A stretch of DNA of 64,000 bases. It comes from G963692885 sp964658655. Its GTDB lineage: Bacteria; Acidobacteriota; Terriglobia; Terriglobales; Acidobacteriaceae. Both the position numbers and the translations under genes were made by a program. Below the pieces are notes generated by a model. It did no database searches, was not told the origin of the DNA, and saw nothing but the letters and a program-made list of their open reading frames with translations. The stretch spans positions 1 through 64,000 of the forward strand of contig CAZZZL010000018.1 in assembly GCA_964658655.1 (NCBI GenBank), in the 5' to 3' direction. This document shows, in pieces, positions 45,913 through 55,900 of the stretch; position 1 is the first letter of the stretch, and each line of letters starts with the position of its first letter.

Positions 45913-48900
45913 TTAGAAGACGAACTTACCGGCAAATTGCAGTATTCGAGCGTTGTGTGCTGAGCTGGCAGTCAGGAACGAGTTGTCTGCGCACTGTGCA
46001 GCACCATAGCACGCTGAATTATTAATCCCGCTCCACTGTGTGTGATTGAAGATATTGAAGGCCTCTGCACGAAACTCAAAATGCATATCTTCGTGAACTG
46101 CAAAATTCTTGAACAAGCCCATATCGTAGTTCGTGTGGGTGGGTAGATTCAGGATATTTCTCCCGGCATCCCCATACGTTAAACCCTGTGGGGCTGCGTA
46201 AGCATCACTGTTATAGAGACGAGGACCAGGCTGTCCTGCCGGATGTCGAATTGCGGCTGATCCGTGAATCGGTCCGATCACATCAGGATGCGACTGGACA
46301 GTCGTTACCGAGTTGCCCGTTCCCGCATTGTCGGCATTAGATGCATTGTTGTTCAAGCTGAACGGTGTGCCAGTTTGATAACTCGTAAGATCAGACACCT
46401 GCCATCCACCGAGGACAGAATGCAGCAAACCCGGTTGCATAAAGATCGGCAGGTCATAGACCAGGCTGACTTCTAGCACATGGCGTTCATCGAAGTTCGA
46501 GCTCGCGAGACTGCCCTGCGGATTGAAGCCGTTCACGATTTCAGTAAATGAACCATCGGAACCATCATCGATGGAGTGGCCGTATGTGTAGGCGGCGCTA
46601 CCGTTAAGCTTTCCGAAGTATCGGCTCACTCCGACCTGCAATGCGTTGTATTCGGATTGACCGATATTGTTAATGTTGTCGATCCCCGCCAGCCCGATAA
46701 ACGGACGGAATGGATTGGCATCGTTGCCGCATGCGATTTGAATGTGATTCGCAACGTCCGCTGTTATCGCGCGGCCGTTCGCTGTCGGGCTCGCACCGGC
46801 AGAAGTATTGCAATCATTTGCTGAAATCGGCTGTCCGGGCCCATACGGATTATCTGCTCGGGCCACGGGCTGGAGTTGGTTGATTTCATGCCGGATGGGA
46901 AGATGCCGTCCAACACTACCGACGTAGGCTACCTGGACAACTGTATGGCTGGGCAATTCACCCTGGACTGCAAGGTTGTATTGCTGCACATATGGCCAGA
47001 CTGCATGGGTCGGGATGGCATCCACGCTTAGCGGGAACTGAATACCCGAACCACCCACATTGGAGTAGCCAATGAAATTATATTTATTTGGTGTCTGGAC
47101 AACTGGCGCAGAACCCTCCAGTACTTCCGAATTACTTTCGTTGCCATTGGTATGTTCGAAGAAAACCCCGTAGCCGCCGCGCACGGAAACCTTGCCGTTT
47201 CCGAAGACATCATAGGCAAAGCCAACACGCGGTGCAGGATTCAATAAGTGGCCGGTCATGCAGCCCGCATAAGTCCCATGCAGGCCGCAGCTGACAATGC
47301 CGTTGAAAATATTCCCAGAATTCGGTAGGAGCGCACCCGCCTGCCCGTCTACTGTTCCGATCTGTGGAGCATTCGCAGCATTCCATGCACTTGGCTCGAA
47401 ATTTCCGGACTGGTCGCTTATGTCCTCATAGGTACCAAACAGGCTAAGCCGCAGACCGGCATTGAGCGTCAGCTTCTGGTTGACACGCCAATTGTCCTGG
47501 ATATATGGCTCGACGATCTTGTAGCGATTGTAATATTTCGGCTGCGCCGACGTCTGCGAAAACTGGGCTACGCGTCCCGTCAGGAAGTCCGCGAACCCGT
47601 TATTGGTTGTGATCGCCGAAGAGGTGCTGAAGGTAAATGTTCCCTGGTTATTACCTACGCTGGGCTCATTTTTCTGGGCGGCAATCATGCTCGCGCCAAA
47701 AATCAGCGTATGACTCTTGAGTGTCTTAGTGAGTTCGTCGCGATAGCTATAGGTGGGATTCGAATTCTGCCACGGAAAATAACCTGTGTTGACAGTAATG
47801 GCTCCGCCGTATGTGTTGTCCACGATCGACAATGAAGGCAGCACCCCGCCAAAACCGTTGTTGAAGAAACCGCCGCCGCCAAAACTGCCTCGATTGGCTG
47901 CCGGGCTGATGTTGGTAAGAGTGATGTGATCGGTCGTGTAGTCTGCGACAAACTCATTGACCAGCGATGGAGTTGCGGCATAGGTCAGGTTGAGGACCAT
48001 GTCGACGCCAGGTCCTACAAAGCTGTTCTGAACGGTCGGGAATGAGTTTGTCTGGAAGGTAGGCGAGGAACTCTGCGTCGACCAGGAGTCATAGATAAAG
48101 CGATAGAAACCGCGCAGCTTATCGTTGACGACCTGGTCGATACGGAAAAGCTCTTCCCTGTTCGTCGTCAACTGAGACGGTGAGGCTTGGTAGAACGAAG
48201 TAGTCCCGGATCCAACATTTCCAGCAGGTATCAGGGCCAGCAACGTCTGTGCGTTCGGATCGACGGCGACCTGGTTGTTTGGAAAGTAATGACCGGTTAA
48301 AGGGTTTACCGGGCAGCCGGGAAAAGTGGTCGGATCGACAGCGCTACCCGAAGCTGGGCAGCGGTCAGCGAAGTTTCCGGTGCGCTCGGCCGCTGACGGC
48401 ACCTGCTGGTTATACACATTGCCAGGAACAAGTTCGTGACGCCATTCCTGGGAATAGAAGAAAAACGTCTTCCTCTGGCTCGGTGTGTAGATCTTTGGAA
48501 TATAGACCGGTCCACCTACGGTGAAGCCGTAGTCGTGCTTCTTGTAGTCCGGCACTGAAGTTTCGAAATAGTTTCTCGCATTGAACATGTTGTTGCGAAG
48601 AAATTCGAAGACATCTCCATGGATATGTTCCGTGCCCGACTTAGTCTGCGCCTGGACCGTGCCGGAGGCATTACGTCCATACTGTGCGCCATAGTTCGAG
48701 GTAAGCACTTCAGTCTCGGCGATCGCGTCGACGTCCGGGTAAACATTCAATGTACTATTGCTGCCGTTGTCCATCAGGCTGGAGCCGTCGAGCTCCCAGT
48801 TGTTGTATTCGGTGCGGCCACCATTAATGCTGTACGCTACGCTTCCTGCTACGCCAGTCTCACCCTCATCCTGACCAGTCTGGTTGATAACTCCCGGTGA

Positions 48901-49455
48901 AAGCATAACTAACTGGCTGAAGTTTCTTCCATTCAGGACTAACTGGGTAATCTGCTTGCCCGTGATGGTGAAGGATATCTCAGGCGATTCAGTCTGAACT
49001 GCACCCATGGCCGTTCCATTCACTTCGACTTTGGAAGTAACCGCGCCGACAGTCAGCTTTGCATCGAGCTTTTCTGTACGCGAAACACGAAGAACAATGC
49101 CGCTCGCCTCGTACTTCTCAAAGCCAGCTGCAGTTACCAGCAGGGTATACGTGCCGGCCTGCAGCGCTGGTATGGAGTATTCGCCGACGCTGTTAGTTGT
49201 CGCAGTAAACACCGTTCCCTGGCCTGCATCTGTCAAGGTCACTTGCGCGTTGGCAACAGCACCGCCGCTACCATCGGTGACAAGTCCATTGATCGAGCTG
49301 GATTGTTGCGCCTTTGCGGCAACTGGCATCAAGAGGGTTACGCAAATGATCAACCAGATAAGCGTCGACAAGAGTTTGGCGGGCTTTGTCGCAGAAGAGT
49401 TGGAGGCCGATGACGAAATTCCTTTTGTTGAACAGCAACAATCCGGTACATGCAT
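45913..49455 (-). CDS. Oar-like TonB-dependent receptor with carboxypeptidase-regulatory domain
   Basis: A 1180-residue outer-membrane receptor of the kind expanded in Acidobacteria. Signal peptide (LIWLIICVTLLMPVAAKAQQ), carboxypeptidase-regulatory-like beta-sandwich (GLVTDGSGGAVANAQVTLTD to GIVLRVSRTEKLD), plug domain (NGRNFSQLVMLSPGV, SINGGRTEYNNWELDG, YPDVDAIAETEVLTSNYGA), then a long beta-barrel ending in QFAGKFVF with the terminal aromatic. GGAGG lies 10 nt before the ATG at 49455, favoured over GTG 49497. It lies tail-to-tail with the sugar operon and is probably the importer of the relevant glycan. Its promoter spacer is a LacI-like operator. Confidence 0.93.
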   Translation of the reverse strand: MHVPDCCCSTKGISSSASNSSATKPAKLLSTLIWLIICVTLLMPVAAKAQQSSSINGLVTDGSGGAVANAQVTLTDAGQGTVFTATTNSVGEYSIPALQAGTYTLLVTAAGFEKYEASGIVLRVSRTEKLDAKLTVGAVTSKVEVNGTAMGAVQTESPEISFTITGKQITQLVLNGRNFSQLVMLSPGVINQTGQDEGETGVAGSVAYSINGGRTEYNNWELDGSSLMDNGSNSTLNVYPDVDAIAETEVLTSNYGAQYGRNASGTVQAQTKSGTEHIHGDVFEFLRNNMFNARNYFETSVPDYKKHDYGFTVGGPVYIPKIYTPSQRKTFFFYSQEWRHELVPGNVYNQQVPSAAERTGNFADRCPASGSAVDPTTFPGCPVNPLTGHYFPNNQVAVDPNAQTLLALIPAGNVGSGTTSFYQASPSQLTTNREELFRIDQVVNDKLRGFYRFIYDSWSTQSSSPTFQTNSFPTVQNSFVGPGVDMVLNLTYAATPSLVNEFVADYTTDHITLTNISPAANRGSFGGGGFFNNGFGGVLPSLSIVDNTYGGAITVNTGYFPWQNSNPTYSYRDELTKTLKSHTLIFGASMIAAQKNEPSVGNNQGTFTFSTSSAITTNNGFADFLTGRVAQFSQTSAQPKYYNRYKIVEPYIQDNWRVNQKLTLNAGLRLSLFGTYEDISDQSGNFEPSAWNAANAPQIGTVDGQAGALLPNSGNIFNGIVSCGLHGTYAGCMTGHLLNPAPRVGFAYDVFGNGKVSVRGGYGVFFEHTNGNESNSEVLEGSAPVVQTPNKYNFIGYSNVGGSGIQFPLSVDAIPTHAVWPYVQQYNLAVQGELPSHTVVQVAYVGSVGRHLPIRHEINQLQPVARADNPYGPGQPISANDCNTSAGASPTANGRAITADVANHIQIACGNDANPFRPFIGLAGIDNINNIGQSEYNALQVGVSRYFGKLNGSAAYTYGHSIDDGSDGSFTEIVNGFNPQGSLASSNFDERHVLEVSLVYDLPIFMQPGLLHSVLGGWQVSDLTSYQTGTPFSLNNNASNADNAGTGNSVTTVQSHPDVIGPIHGSAAIRHPAGQPGPRLYNSDAYAAPQGLTYGDAGRNILNLPTHTNYDMGLFKNFAVHEDMHFEFRAEAFNIFNHTQWSGINNSACYGAAQCADNSFLTASSAHNARILQFAGKFVF

Positions 49456-49539
49456 GAGAATCGAGCCTCCGTGCGCCTGTGTGTGACCTGCCGGCACGCT
49501 CGCCAGCGCTGAGAATTTGAAGCACTGTCGAGTGTCCCA

Positions 49540-49567
49540 ACTATATTGAAACGATTCAACAAGTCAA
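49540..49567 (-). promoter_or_regulatory. Receptor promoter with LacI-type operator as spacer
   Basis: On the minus strand TTGACT (49562-49567) and TATAGT (49540-49545) are separated by 16 nt, of which 14 are the inverted repeat TTGAATCGTTTCAA with arms TTGAA/TTCAA (49546-49559). Similar sites are LacI-family operators of sugar TonB receptor genes in other Gram-negatives. Confidence 0.75.
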
Positions 49568-49680
49568 GCGAAATTGGTGGTGCTTTTTTCCTCCACAAAG
49601 ACGAAGTTTCTCCGGAGAAACGGATGCGGCTGCATTAGGTAAATGTCAGACGAGCTAGACTGCAGACACAAGGTATCGAT

Positions 49681-50931
49681 GTGCTCACCCATCACAATTT
49701 TCTTCGCTCGCGCTTATTGACTTACCTTGTGCTCGCCATAGCATGTGGGCTGCCCCTCGCTGCGCTTGCGCACTCGCTGCCGGCCACCGGAGCTGCGGCC
49801 GGCCAGGCGACCCCGCGTGCAGATAGGTCTGTCACAGATGATCCCAAGATCCTCTTCCAGCAAGGTGCGGAAGCTTTGAGTCGTGGCAACTACGACTTAG
49901 CGGACGAGCGCTTCAAACAGGTGATCCAGCTTGATCCGGCCTCAAGTGCTGCCCATACGAATCTGGGCGTTACCTACATGCGGCAGAAGCGGTGGGTGGA
50001 TGCGATCAGTGAATTGCAGACTGCGCATGCACTCTCACCGGCACAGATGGGAACGGTGCTGAACATTGGTCTTGCTTACTATCGGCAGAATGAATTCACC
50101 GCTGCGATCGAGCCTTTTACGCAGGTCCTTGAAAAAGTCCCTGGCTCGCTGCAGGCTCGTTATCTCCTCAGTCTCTGCTATTTTTTTACAGATAACTACA
50201 CGCTCGCAGCACAGACTCTTGAGCCCCTTTGGGAGAGTGAATCGAGTAACCTGAATTACCTCTATGTGCTCAGCATAGCTGCCAGTAAATCATCGAATAC
50301 TCAGCTACAGAAACAGGCGTTCGATCAGATGCTGGCCGTAGGTCAGAACGTGCCGGCATTTCACCTGTACCTCGGTAAAGCGTGGCTGGCACAGGACAAC
50401 ACTGCCAACGCACTGGTGGAATTCAAGAAAGCTTTAGCTGCCCAGCCCGACCTTCCCATGGTCCATTATTTTCTTGGCAGGACATATCTGCAGCAACATG
50501 ACTACAACCTGGCCGAACAGGAACTCTCCAGGGACATCGAGCTTGAGCCGGCGTTTGCCTACAATTACGAAGACCTCGGCATCCTGCACACTTCGCTGGC
50601 CAAGCCTGATAAAGCTGAGCAGGATTTCCTTCTCGCCGTGAGACATGATCCGAACCTGGCTAACTCCTACTTCAACCTGGCGAAGCTCTATCGCGCATCT
50701 TCGCGGTTTCCGGAAGCACTGGCAGCCATTGACCATGCTGCGGCACTGGTCCCCAAGAGTGCCAGCGTTCACTACCTGCGGGCGCAGGTTCTGGCACGGC
50801 TTGGCAGGAAACAGCTGGCCGATGAGGAGTTTCGCAACGCCGCCGTCCTCTTGAAAGAGTTCAACGATCAGATTCAGAAGGATCCTTCCGGAACCATTGC
50901 GGCAGACGCCCAAAATGCTGCTCAGCAGTAG
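49681..50931 (+). CDS. Exported TPR protein
   Basis: This 416-residue protein has a signal peptide (LTYLVLAIACGLPLAALAH) and about nine tetratricopeptide repeats between residues 55 and 395, for example ALSRGNYDLADERFKQVIQLDP, NLGVTYMRQKRWVDAI and NYEDLGILHTSLAKPDKAEQDF. TPR solenoids bind partner proteins; nothing here identifies the partner. GTG start with AAGG upstream. It is divergent from the TonB receptor. Confidence 0.87.
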   Translation: MLTHHNFLRSRLLTYLVLAIACGLPLAALAHSLPATGAAAGQATPRADRSVTDDPKILFQQGAEALSRGNYDLADERFKQVIQLDPASSAAHTNLGVTYMRQKRWVDAISELQTAHALSPAQMGTVLNIGLAYYRQNEFTAAIEPFTQVLEKVPGSLQARYLLSLCYFFTDNYTLAAQTLEPLWESESSNLNYLYVLSIAASKSSNTQLQKQAFDQMLAVGQNVPAFHLYLGKAWLAQDNTANALVEFKKALAAQPDLPMVHYFLGRTYLQQHDYNLAEQELSRDIELEPAFAYNYEDLGILHTSLAKPDKAEQDFLLAVRHDPNLANSYFNLAKLYRASSRFPEALAAIDHAAALVPKSASVHYLRAQVLARLGRKQLADEEFRNAAVLLKEFNDQIQKDPSGTIAADAQNAAQQ

Positions 50932-50952
50932 GCCATTTCGTACACTGGACCT

Positions 50953-52047
50953 ATGAAGAGAAGCTGCTCGCCGCTGTATTTCACAACACTGATAGCGGGC
51001 GCGTTCTTCATGAAAAGTCTGGATGGCACCATCATCGCCACGGCGCTTCCGCAAATGGCCAAGAGCTTTCACGTGGGCGCTGTCAGTCTCAACATAGGCA
51101 TGACGGCTTACCTGCTCACGCTTGCTGTACTTGTTCCATCTGCGGCTGGGTTGCGGACCGTTATGGATCGCGCAATCTTCGCTGCCGCCATTGCCACGTT
51201 CACACTTTCGTCGTTGCTATGCGGCGTGGCGCACACTCTCACGCAATTCACGCTGATGCGGATTGTGCAGGGTGCGGGCGGCGCCATGATAGTACCGGGG
51301 GCCGCTTGATACGTGTTGCGCAACAAGCCTAGAGACAGACTTACCCAGGCGATTGCTTCTATCACCTGGCCTGGACTACGGCACTCGTTCTCGGTCCTCC
51401 GGTCGGCGGTTTCATCACAACCTGCGCAAGCTGGCACTGGGTAATCTTTTTAAACCTGCCGCTTGGTGTTCTTGCGTTCGTCTCACCATACTCTGGGTGT
51501 AAAACGTCCGTACCGGTGAGCACATGCGTTCGACTGAATCACATTTTTGCTTGCCGGCTTCGCTTCCACTGGCATCGTTTATGCCATGGAGAACTGGGCA
51601 GCAAGGGCATGCACTGGCAGTGGCCCACGACTGTCTTTGCGCTCAGCCTGCTGAGCGGCTTGCTCGCCCTGGTCGCAGCGTACCGCAAACCTCAGACATC
51701 GTTCATTGATGTGGAATCGCTATTGTCTGGTCGATTCTCTTCTTCACGGTGCCTGCCGGTCCATGCAGTTGACGTGCATGACGACCCTCGCCTATTCGGA
51801 AATTCCGCCAGCGAAAATGAGCCGCGCCAACTGATTCTTAAGTGCTGTCATGCAGTTCAGCATGGGTGTCGGCATAGCCGTTGGCGCCGTTATTCTTCGA
51901 TTGGTTACACACGCCCATGATCATTCCGGCGCATCGCCGCAGCTCAGGGATTTTCATATTGCCATCCCCTTCATCGCGTTGGTCGCCCCGGTCCTGTCAT
52001 TGATAGCCTGCCGCCGATGCGGGAGCCACCACGAGTGGGCAGGCTAG
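50953..52047 (+). pseudogene. Degraded DHA2-type MFS transporter gene
   Basis: The first frame encodes a normal start, MKRSCSPLYFTTLIAG then MKSLDGTIIATALPQMAKSF, and helices 1-4 (MRIVQGAGGAMIVPGAA), then stops at 51307. A second frame continues with LVLGPPVGGFITTCASWHWVIFLNLPLGVLAFV, the motif C and helix 5/6 of DHA2 exporters. A later piece reads MQFSMGVGIAVGAVIL and HIAIPFIALVAPVLSLIAC. The pieces are in the right order but several frames and with lost DNA, so the gene is inactive. The related intact exporter is at 28977-30620. Confidence 0.85.
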
Positions 52048-52183
52048 GATGAGTTGGAGGTCAATCCCGTCTAGCCGATCAACAAATCGGCCGATTCGTT
52101 CGTACCCACTGGCGGTCATCTTTCGCACATTTCCGCTTCGCCCTATAATTAAGATCGAAAGAGTCGTACTTGGGGCCTGCTGC

Positions 52184-52906
52184 TTGTCGATCCTTCAAAA
52201 AGTAGAAAAGCTCATCCGTCATGAGGTCAGCGCGCGCAAACTGGGCAGCATTGCCGAGGCAGATGCCTTTGCTGCCAAGGCCCGTCAACTGATCCTTCAG
52301 CACCGGGTCGATCGCATCGCTCACAACTACGCCGATACGCTCCCTGCTGTCGATACGGACGCCGTTACCGCTCAACAGGCAGGTATCTCATCCCTCAGGA
52401 TCCGGCAGGAATGGAGTGAACGGCTGGCCGCCGCGGTAGCCGGAGCGTTTCATTGTGAAGTCGTGCTTCGGTCGGGCTCAAATACGGTCATATTTCTCGG
52501 TCATGACAAGGACCGTAAAGCGGCAGCCTCACTCTATTCTGAGCTTGCCGGGAAAGCGTTTAGTGCCTGCGAGCATGAATTCAAAGAGTGGAAGCTGCGT
52601 CGGCAGCGCATGTCCGGTTTGAACGGCTCGGATCGCAATGCTGCCTACTCCCGGCGGTGGAAGCAGTCCTTTCTGCTGGGTTTCGCGCAAACCATCTGCC
52701 AGCGCTTTATCTGCGATCACAATTGCATGCACGCCTGCCAGCATGCGGAAGGCCTCGTCAGAATAGGTGCACGACAGGAATGCCCGGCGAAGATGCCCCA
52801 GGGCCGCCCGATCGGCGGGATAGATCTACTGTACGACGCGGTCTACCGCGGTCAAGCCCTTGCCATCGCTGTCGTGCTCGATCCTGAACATCGTTGCGCA
52901 GCGTAA
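52184..52906 (+). CDS. DUF2786-like protein of unknown function
   Basis: The 240-residue product begins ILQKVEKLIRHEVSARKLGSI broken into AEADAFAAKARQLILQHRVD, which resembles the helical DUF2786 domain, then AAVAGAFHCEVVLRSGSNTVIFLGHDKDRKAAASLYSELAG, resembling its usual C-terminal partner domain. DUF2786 proteins are found in phages and chromosomes and have no known function. The start is uncertain: TTG 52184 begins at the conserved part, whereas the ATG at 52049 would add 45 non-family residues immediately after the MFS pseudogene. It may itself be damaged at the 5' end. Confidence 0.6.
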   Translation: MSILQKVEKLIRHEVSARKLGSIAEADAFAAKARQLILQHRVDRIAHNYADTLPAVDTDAVTAQQAGISSLRIRQEWSERLAAAVAGAFHCEVVLRSGSNTVIFLGHDKDRKAAASLYSELAGKAFSACEHEFKEWKLRRQRMSGLNGSDRNAAYSRRWKQSFLLGFAQTICQRFICDHNCMHACQHAEGLVRIGARQECPAKMPQGRPIGGIDLLYDAVYRGQALAIAVVLDPEHRCAA

Positions 52907-52993
52907 AGCATTTGCTCAGCTGTCAACTCTGCACACCCTCTCGCCGAGATGAGATGATCGAACGGTCGCGTTGCTCTTTAGAAGCGTTGATCT

Positions 52994-55900
52994 CTACGTT
53001 AGTTTCTGGGCCTGCATGTATTCCGACAACAGGCGGATCGTCGGCGCCTGGAAGAGAGTGCTGAGCATCATGCGGACACCCAGCCGCGCTTCAACTTCTG
53101 CGAAGAGCCGCAATGCGAGCAGCGAGTGGCCGCCAATCTGGAAGAAATCATCGTCGATACTGATCTGGTTAAGGTGAAAACCCTCCTGCCAGATCGCAAC
53201 CAGTTCTTTCTCCAGCACATTTCGAGGTAATTCCAGAACCCGTTCTTTGTCGGTCGGCACAGCAAGCGTCGCCAGTTTTTTGCGATCGATCTTGCCGTTG
53301 GCGGTCCGTGGAAATTCTGCTACTTCGAAAAGCTTTCGAGCCGCCATGTAGCTCGGCAGCAGAGTTGCCTGGTGTGCGATCAATCCCGGCACATCAAGTG
53401 GATGCCCGGCTTTGAGTTGGAGTGCGCCAACGAGCACCGGGCTGGCACCCTCCAACTCTTGTAAAGTCACAACCGCCTCTTCAACCGTGGGATGGCTTCG
53501 GAGAGCTGCTTCGACTTCGCCGACCTCAATGCGGTAGCCTCGGACCTTCACCTGCTGGTCCATTCGCCCCATGTAGACCAGCGAACCGTCGTCGTTGTAC
53601 GAACACAGGTCTCCGGTGCGGTATGCCCTGCCCGGCTCCTCCAGATGCTCGAGCTTTACAAATTTTTCTGCCGTCAGCTCAGGCCGACCGAGGTAGCCGC
53701 GCGCCACACCCTCACCGGCAATCAGCAGTTCGCCCGGCATCCCCTGGGGTACCAGCTGCAAGTCGCAATCGACCAGGTAGAGACGCGTATTGGACAGAGG
53801 ACGGCCGATGCTTGCCGGAGTACCTGCGAGTCGCCTTGTCCACGTGGAGTATGTAGTGGTTTCCGTCGGCCCATACAGGTCATTCACTGCCGAGACGCCA
53901 GTTTCAGCATAAAGGCGGTCAACCAGGTGGGCGGAAAGCGGTTCACCGGCCAGGTTCATGGTCCGGACTGTAGATGGGATACGCTTCTGGTCCAGCAGCG
54001 CAGCAATGGCACTGGGAACTGTCGTCACTAGCGTGACCTCCGCCGCGGCAGGAAGGTTGGCAATTTCGAGTACATCCCGGGCGAGTATGACAGTGCCGCC
54101 ACTGACCAGCGGAACAAAAATTTCGAAGACCGACAAATCGAAACAGATCGACGTCGAAGCCAGCGTACCGCGCAGTTCCTCTGTTGAGAACGTTTTGTTA
54201 CCCCACGTAAGGAACGACACAGTGCTGTGATGTTCAATCGCCACACCCTTTGGCTGCCCAGTGGATCCTGAGGTGTAGATGACGTAGGCAAGGGCCTGCG
54301 GCGAGACCGGAAGGTCGGGGTTTTGATCGAAATGAAGTGGTAGCGGCCGTCCGGCTCCCGGCGGTAGTACAGTCGGGCCTCTGGGGGATAGCTCCTGGAC
54401 CCACGACTCCGAAAGGATCACCTGTGCGCCGCTGTCTTCCAGCATGAAGCGAAGCCGTTCTTCGGGATACTGCGTATCCATGGGCAGGTATGCGGCGCCC
54501 GCCTTGAGAATGCCGAGCATCGACGCCACCATGTCGGCCGAACGCTCAAGGTGTACCCCGACAACGAGTTGCGCACCTGCACCCGCTGACTTCTCCAGAA
54601 TACTGTGTGCGATGCGATTGGCCATGCGGTTCAGGTCGCTGTAACTGATGCGTTCTGTTCCATCGACTAATGCGATAGCATTCGGCGTCTCTACAGCCTG
54701 CGCTTCAAATAACTGGTGGATAGCGCGATCACGTGGAAAGTCCATGTCGGTCTGGTTCCACTTCCTTACCAGCCGATCACGCTCTTCGGGAGTGACCAGG
54801 TCGAGTGACGCAATTGTCTTCTGTGGCGAATGAATGGCATCCCGCAGCGACATCACGAACGCATCCGCAAAACGACTGATGGCCGCTGCTGCGAAAAGAT
54901 CAGTTCGGTACTCGATGTAACCTCCAATGCGATCCTTGCTCTCATGAATCTGGAACGTAAGATCAAATTTTGCTGAACCCGGGTCAAGCGGCACACTGGA
55001 TGATTCCGTCGCGACCACATCGCCCACGTAGGAATCAAAACCCATCATGGTCTGAAAGATCGGCGCATTGGCGGTGCCGGCCTCGCTGCCCAACTCAGCC
55101 AGAATTTTCTGCAGTGGCACGTCCTGGTTCGACTGTGCGTCCAGCACTGTCTCGCGGACTGCTTGGAGAAGATCGACGAAGCGCATTTCCCCCGTGACAG
55201 AACAACGCATGACCAGTGTATTTACAAAAAAACCGATCAGAGGCTCGGCCTGCGTGCTGTGGCGGCTCGAGACCGGCGAGCCCACACAAACGTCCGTCAT
55301 GCTGGTGAAACGGTGGAGAAGTGCGACGTAAGCAGCCAGCAGCAGAATGTAAGGTGACGCATTCCGCGCCCGCGCCAGGCTTCGGATCGCTTCTGTGTCC
55401 CCGGGCACAAAAGGGATGGCATGGATCGCGCCTTCAAATGGCGTCCGAACTGCCGGATGAAGCACAAAAGGTAACGGCAACGGTTCTGGCAGACCGGCAA
55501 GTTTGCTTTTCCAGTACTCTAACTGCCCGCGGAGTTCAGGCGTGGAGAGCCAGCGCTCACGCCTGGCAAATTCCTTGTATTGAAGAGGCAGGGCTGTGAG
55601 TTTCGGTCCTTGCCCCGCCGCGAAAGCGTTGTATGCAACCAATAACTCACGCAGCAGGATACGCATCGACCAGCGATCCGAAATGATGTGATGAATGTTG
55701 ATGAAGACCACAAACCGGTCCGGCTCCATCCCGAGCAGGTAGAAGCGGACCAGGGGAGCAGCACGCAGATCGAAGGGCTTCCGGGTGAGTGTCCGCAGCG
55801 TCTGCTGCAGGTGATTTTCTTTCAACGCGGGATCAATTTGGCTGTAATCAAGTATCTGCAGCGGGACCGGCAGACTTGCATGGACACGCTGAAAAGCGGT

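Noticed and set aside
51516..51920. 134-codon plus-strand ORF
   Set aside because: Wrong-frame reading of the decayed MFS gene; the MFS motifs are in other frames.
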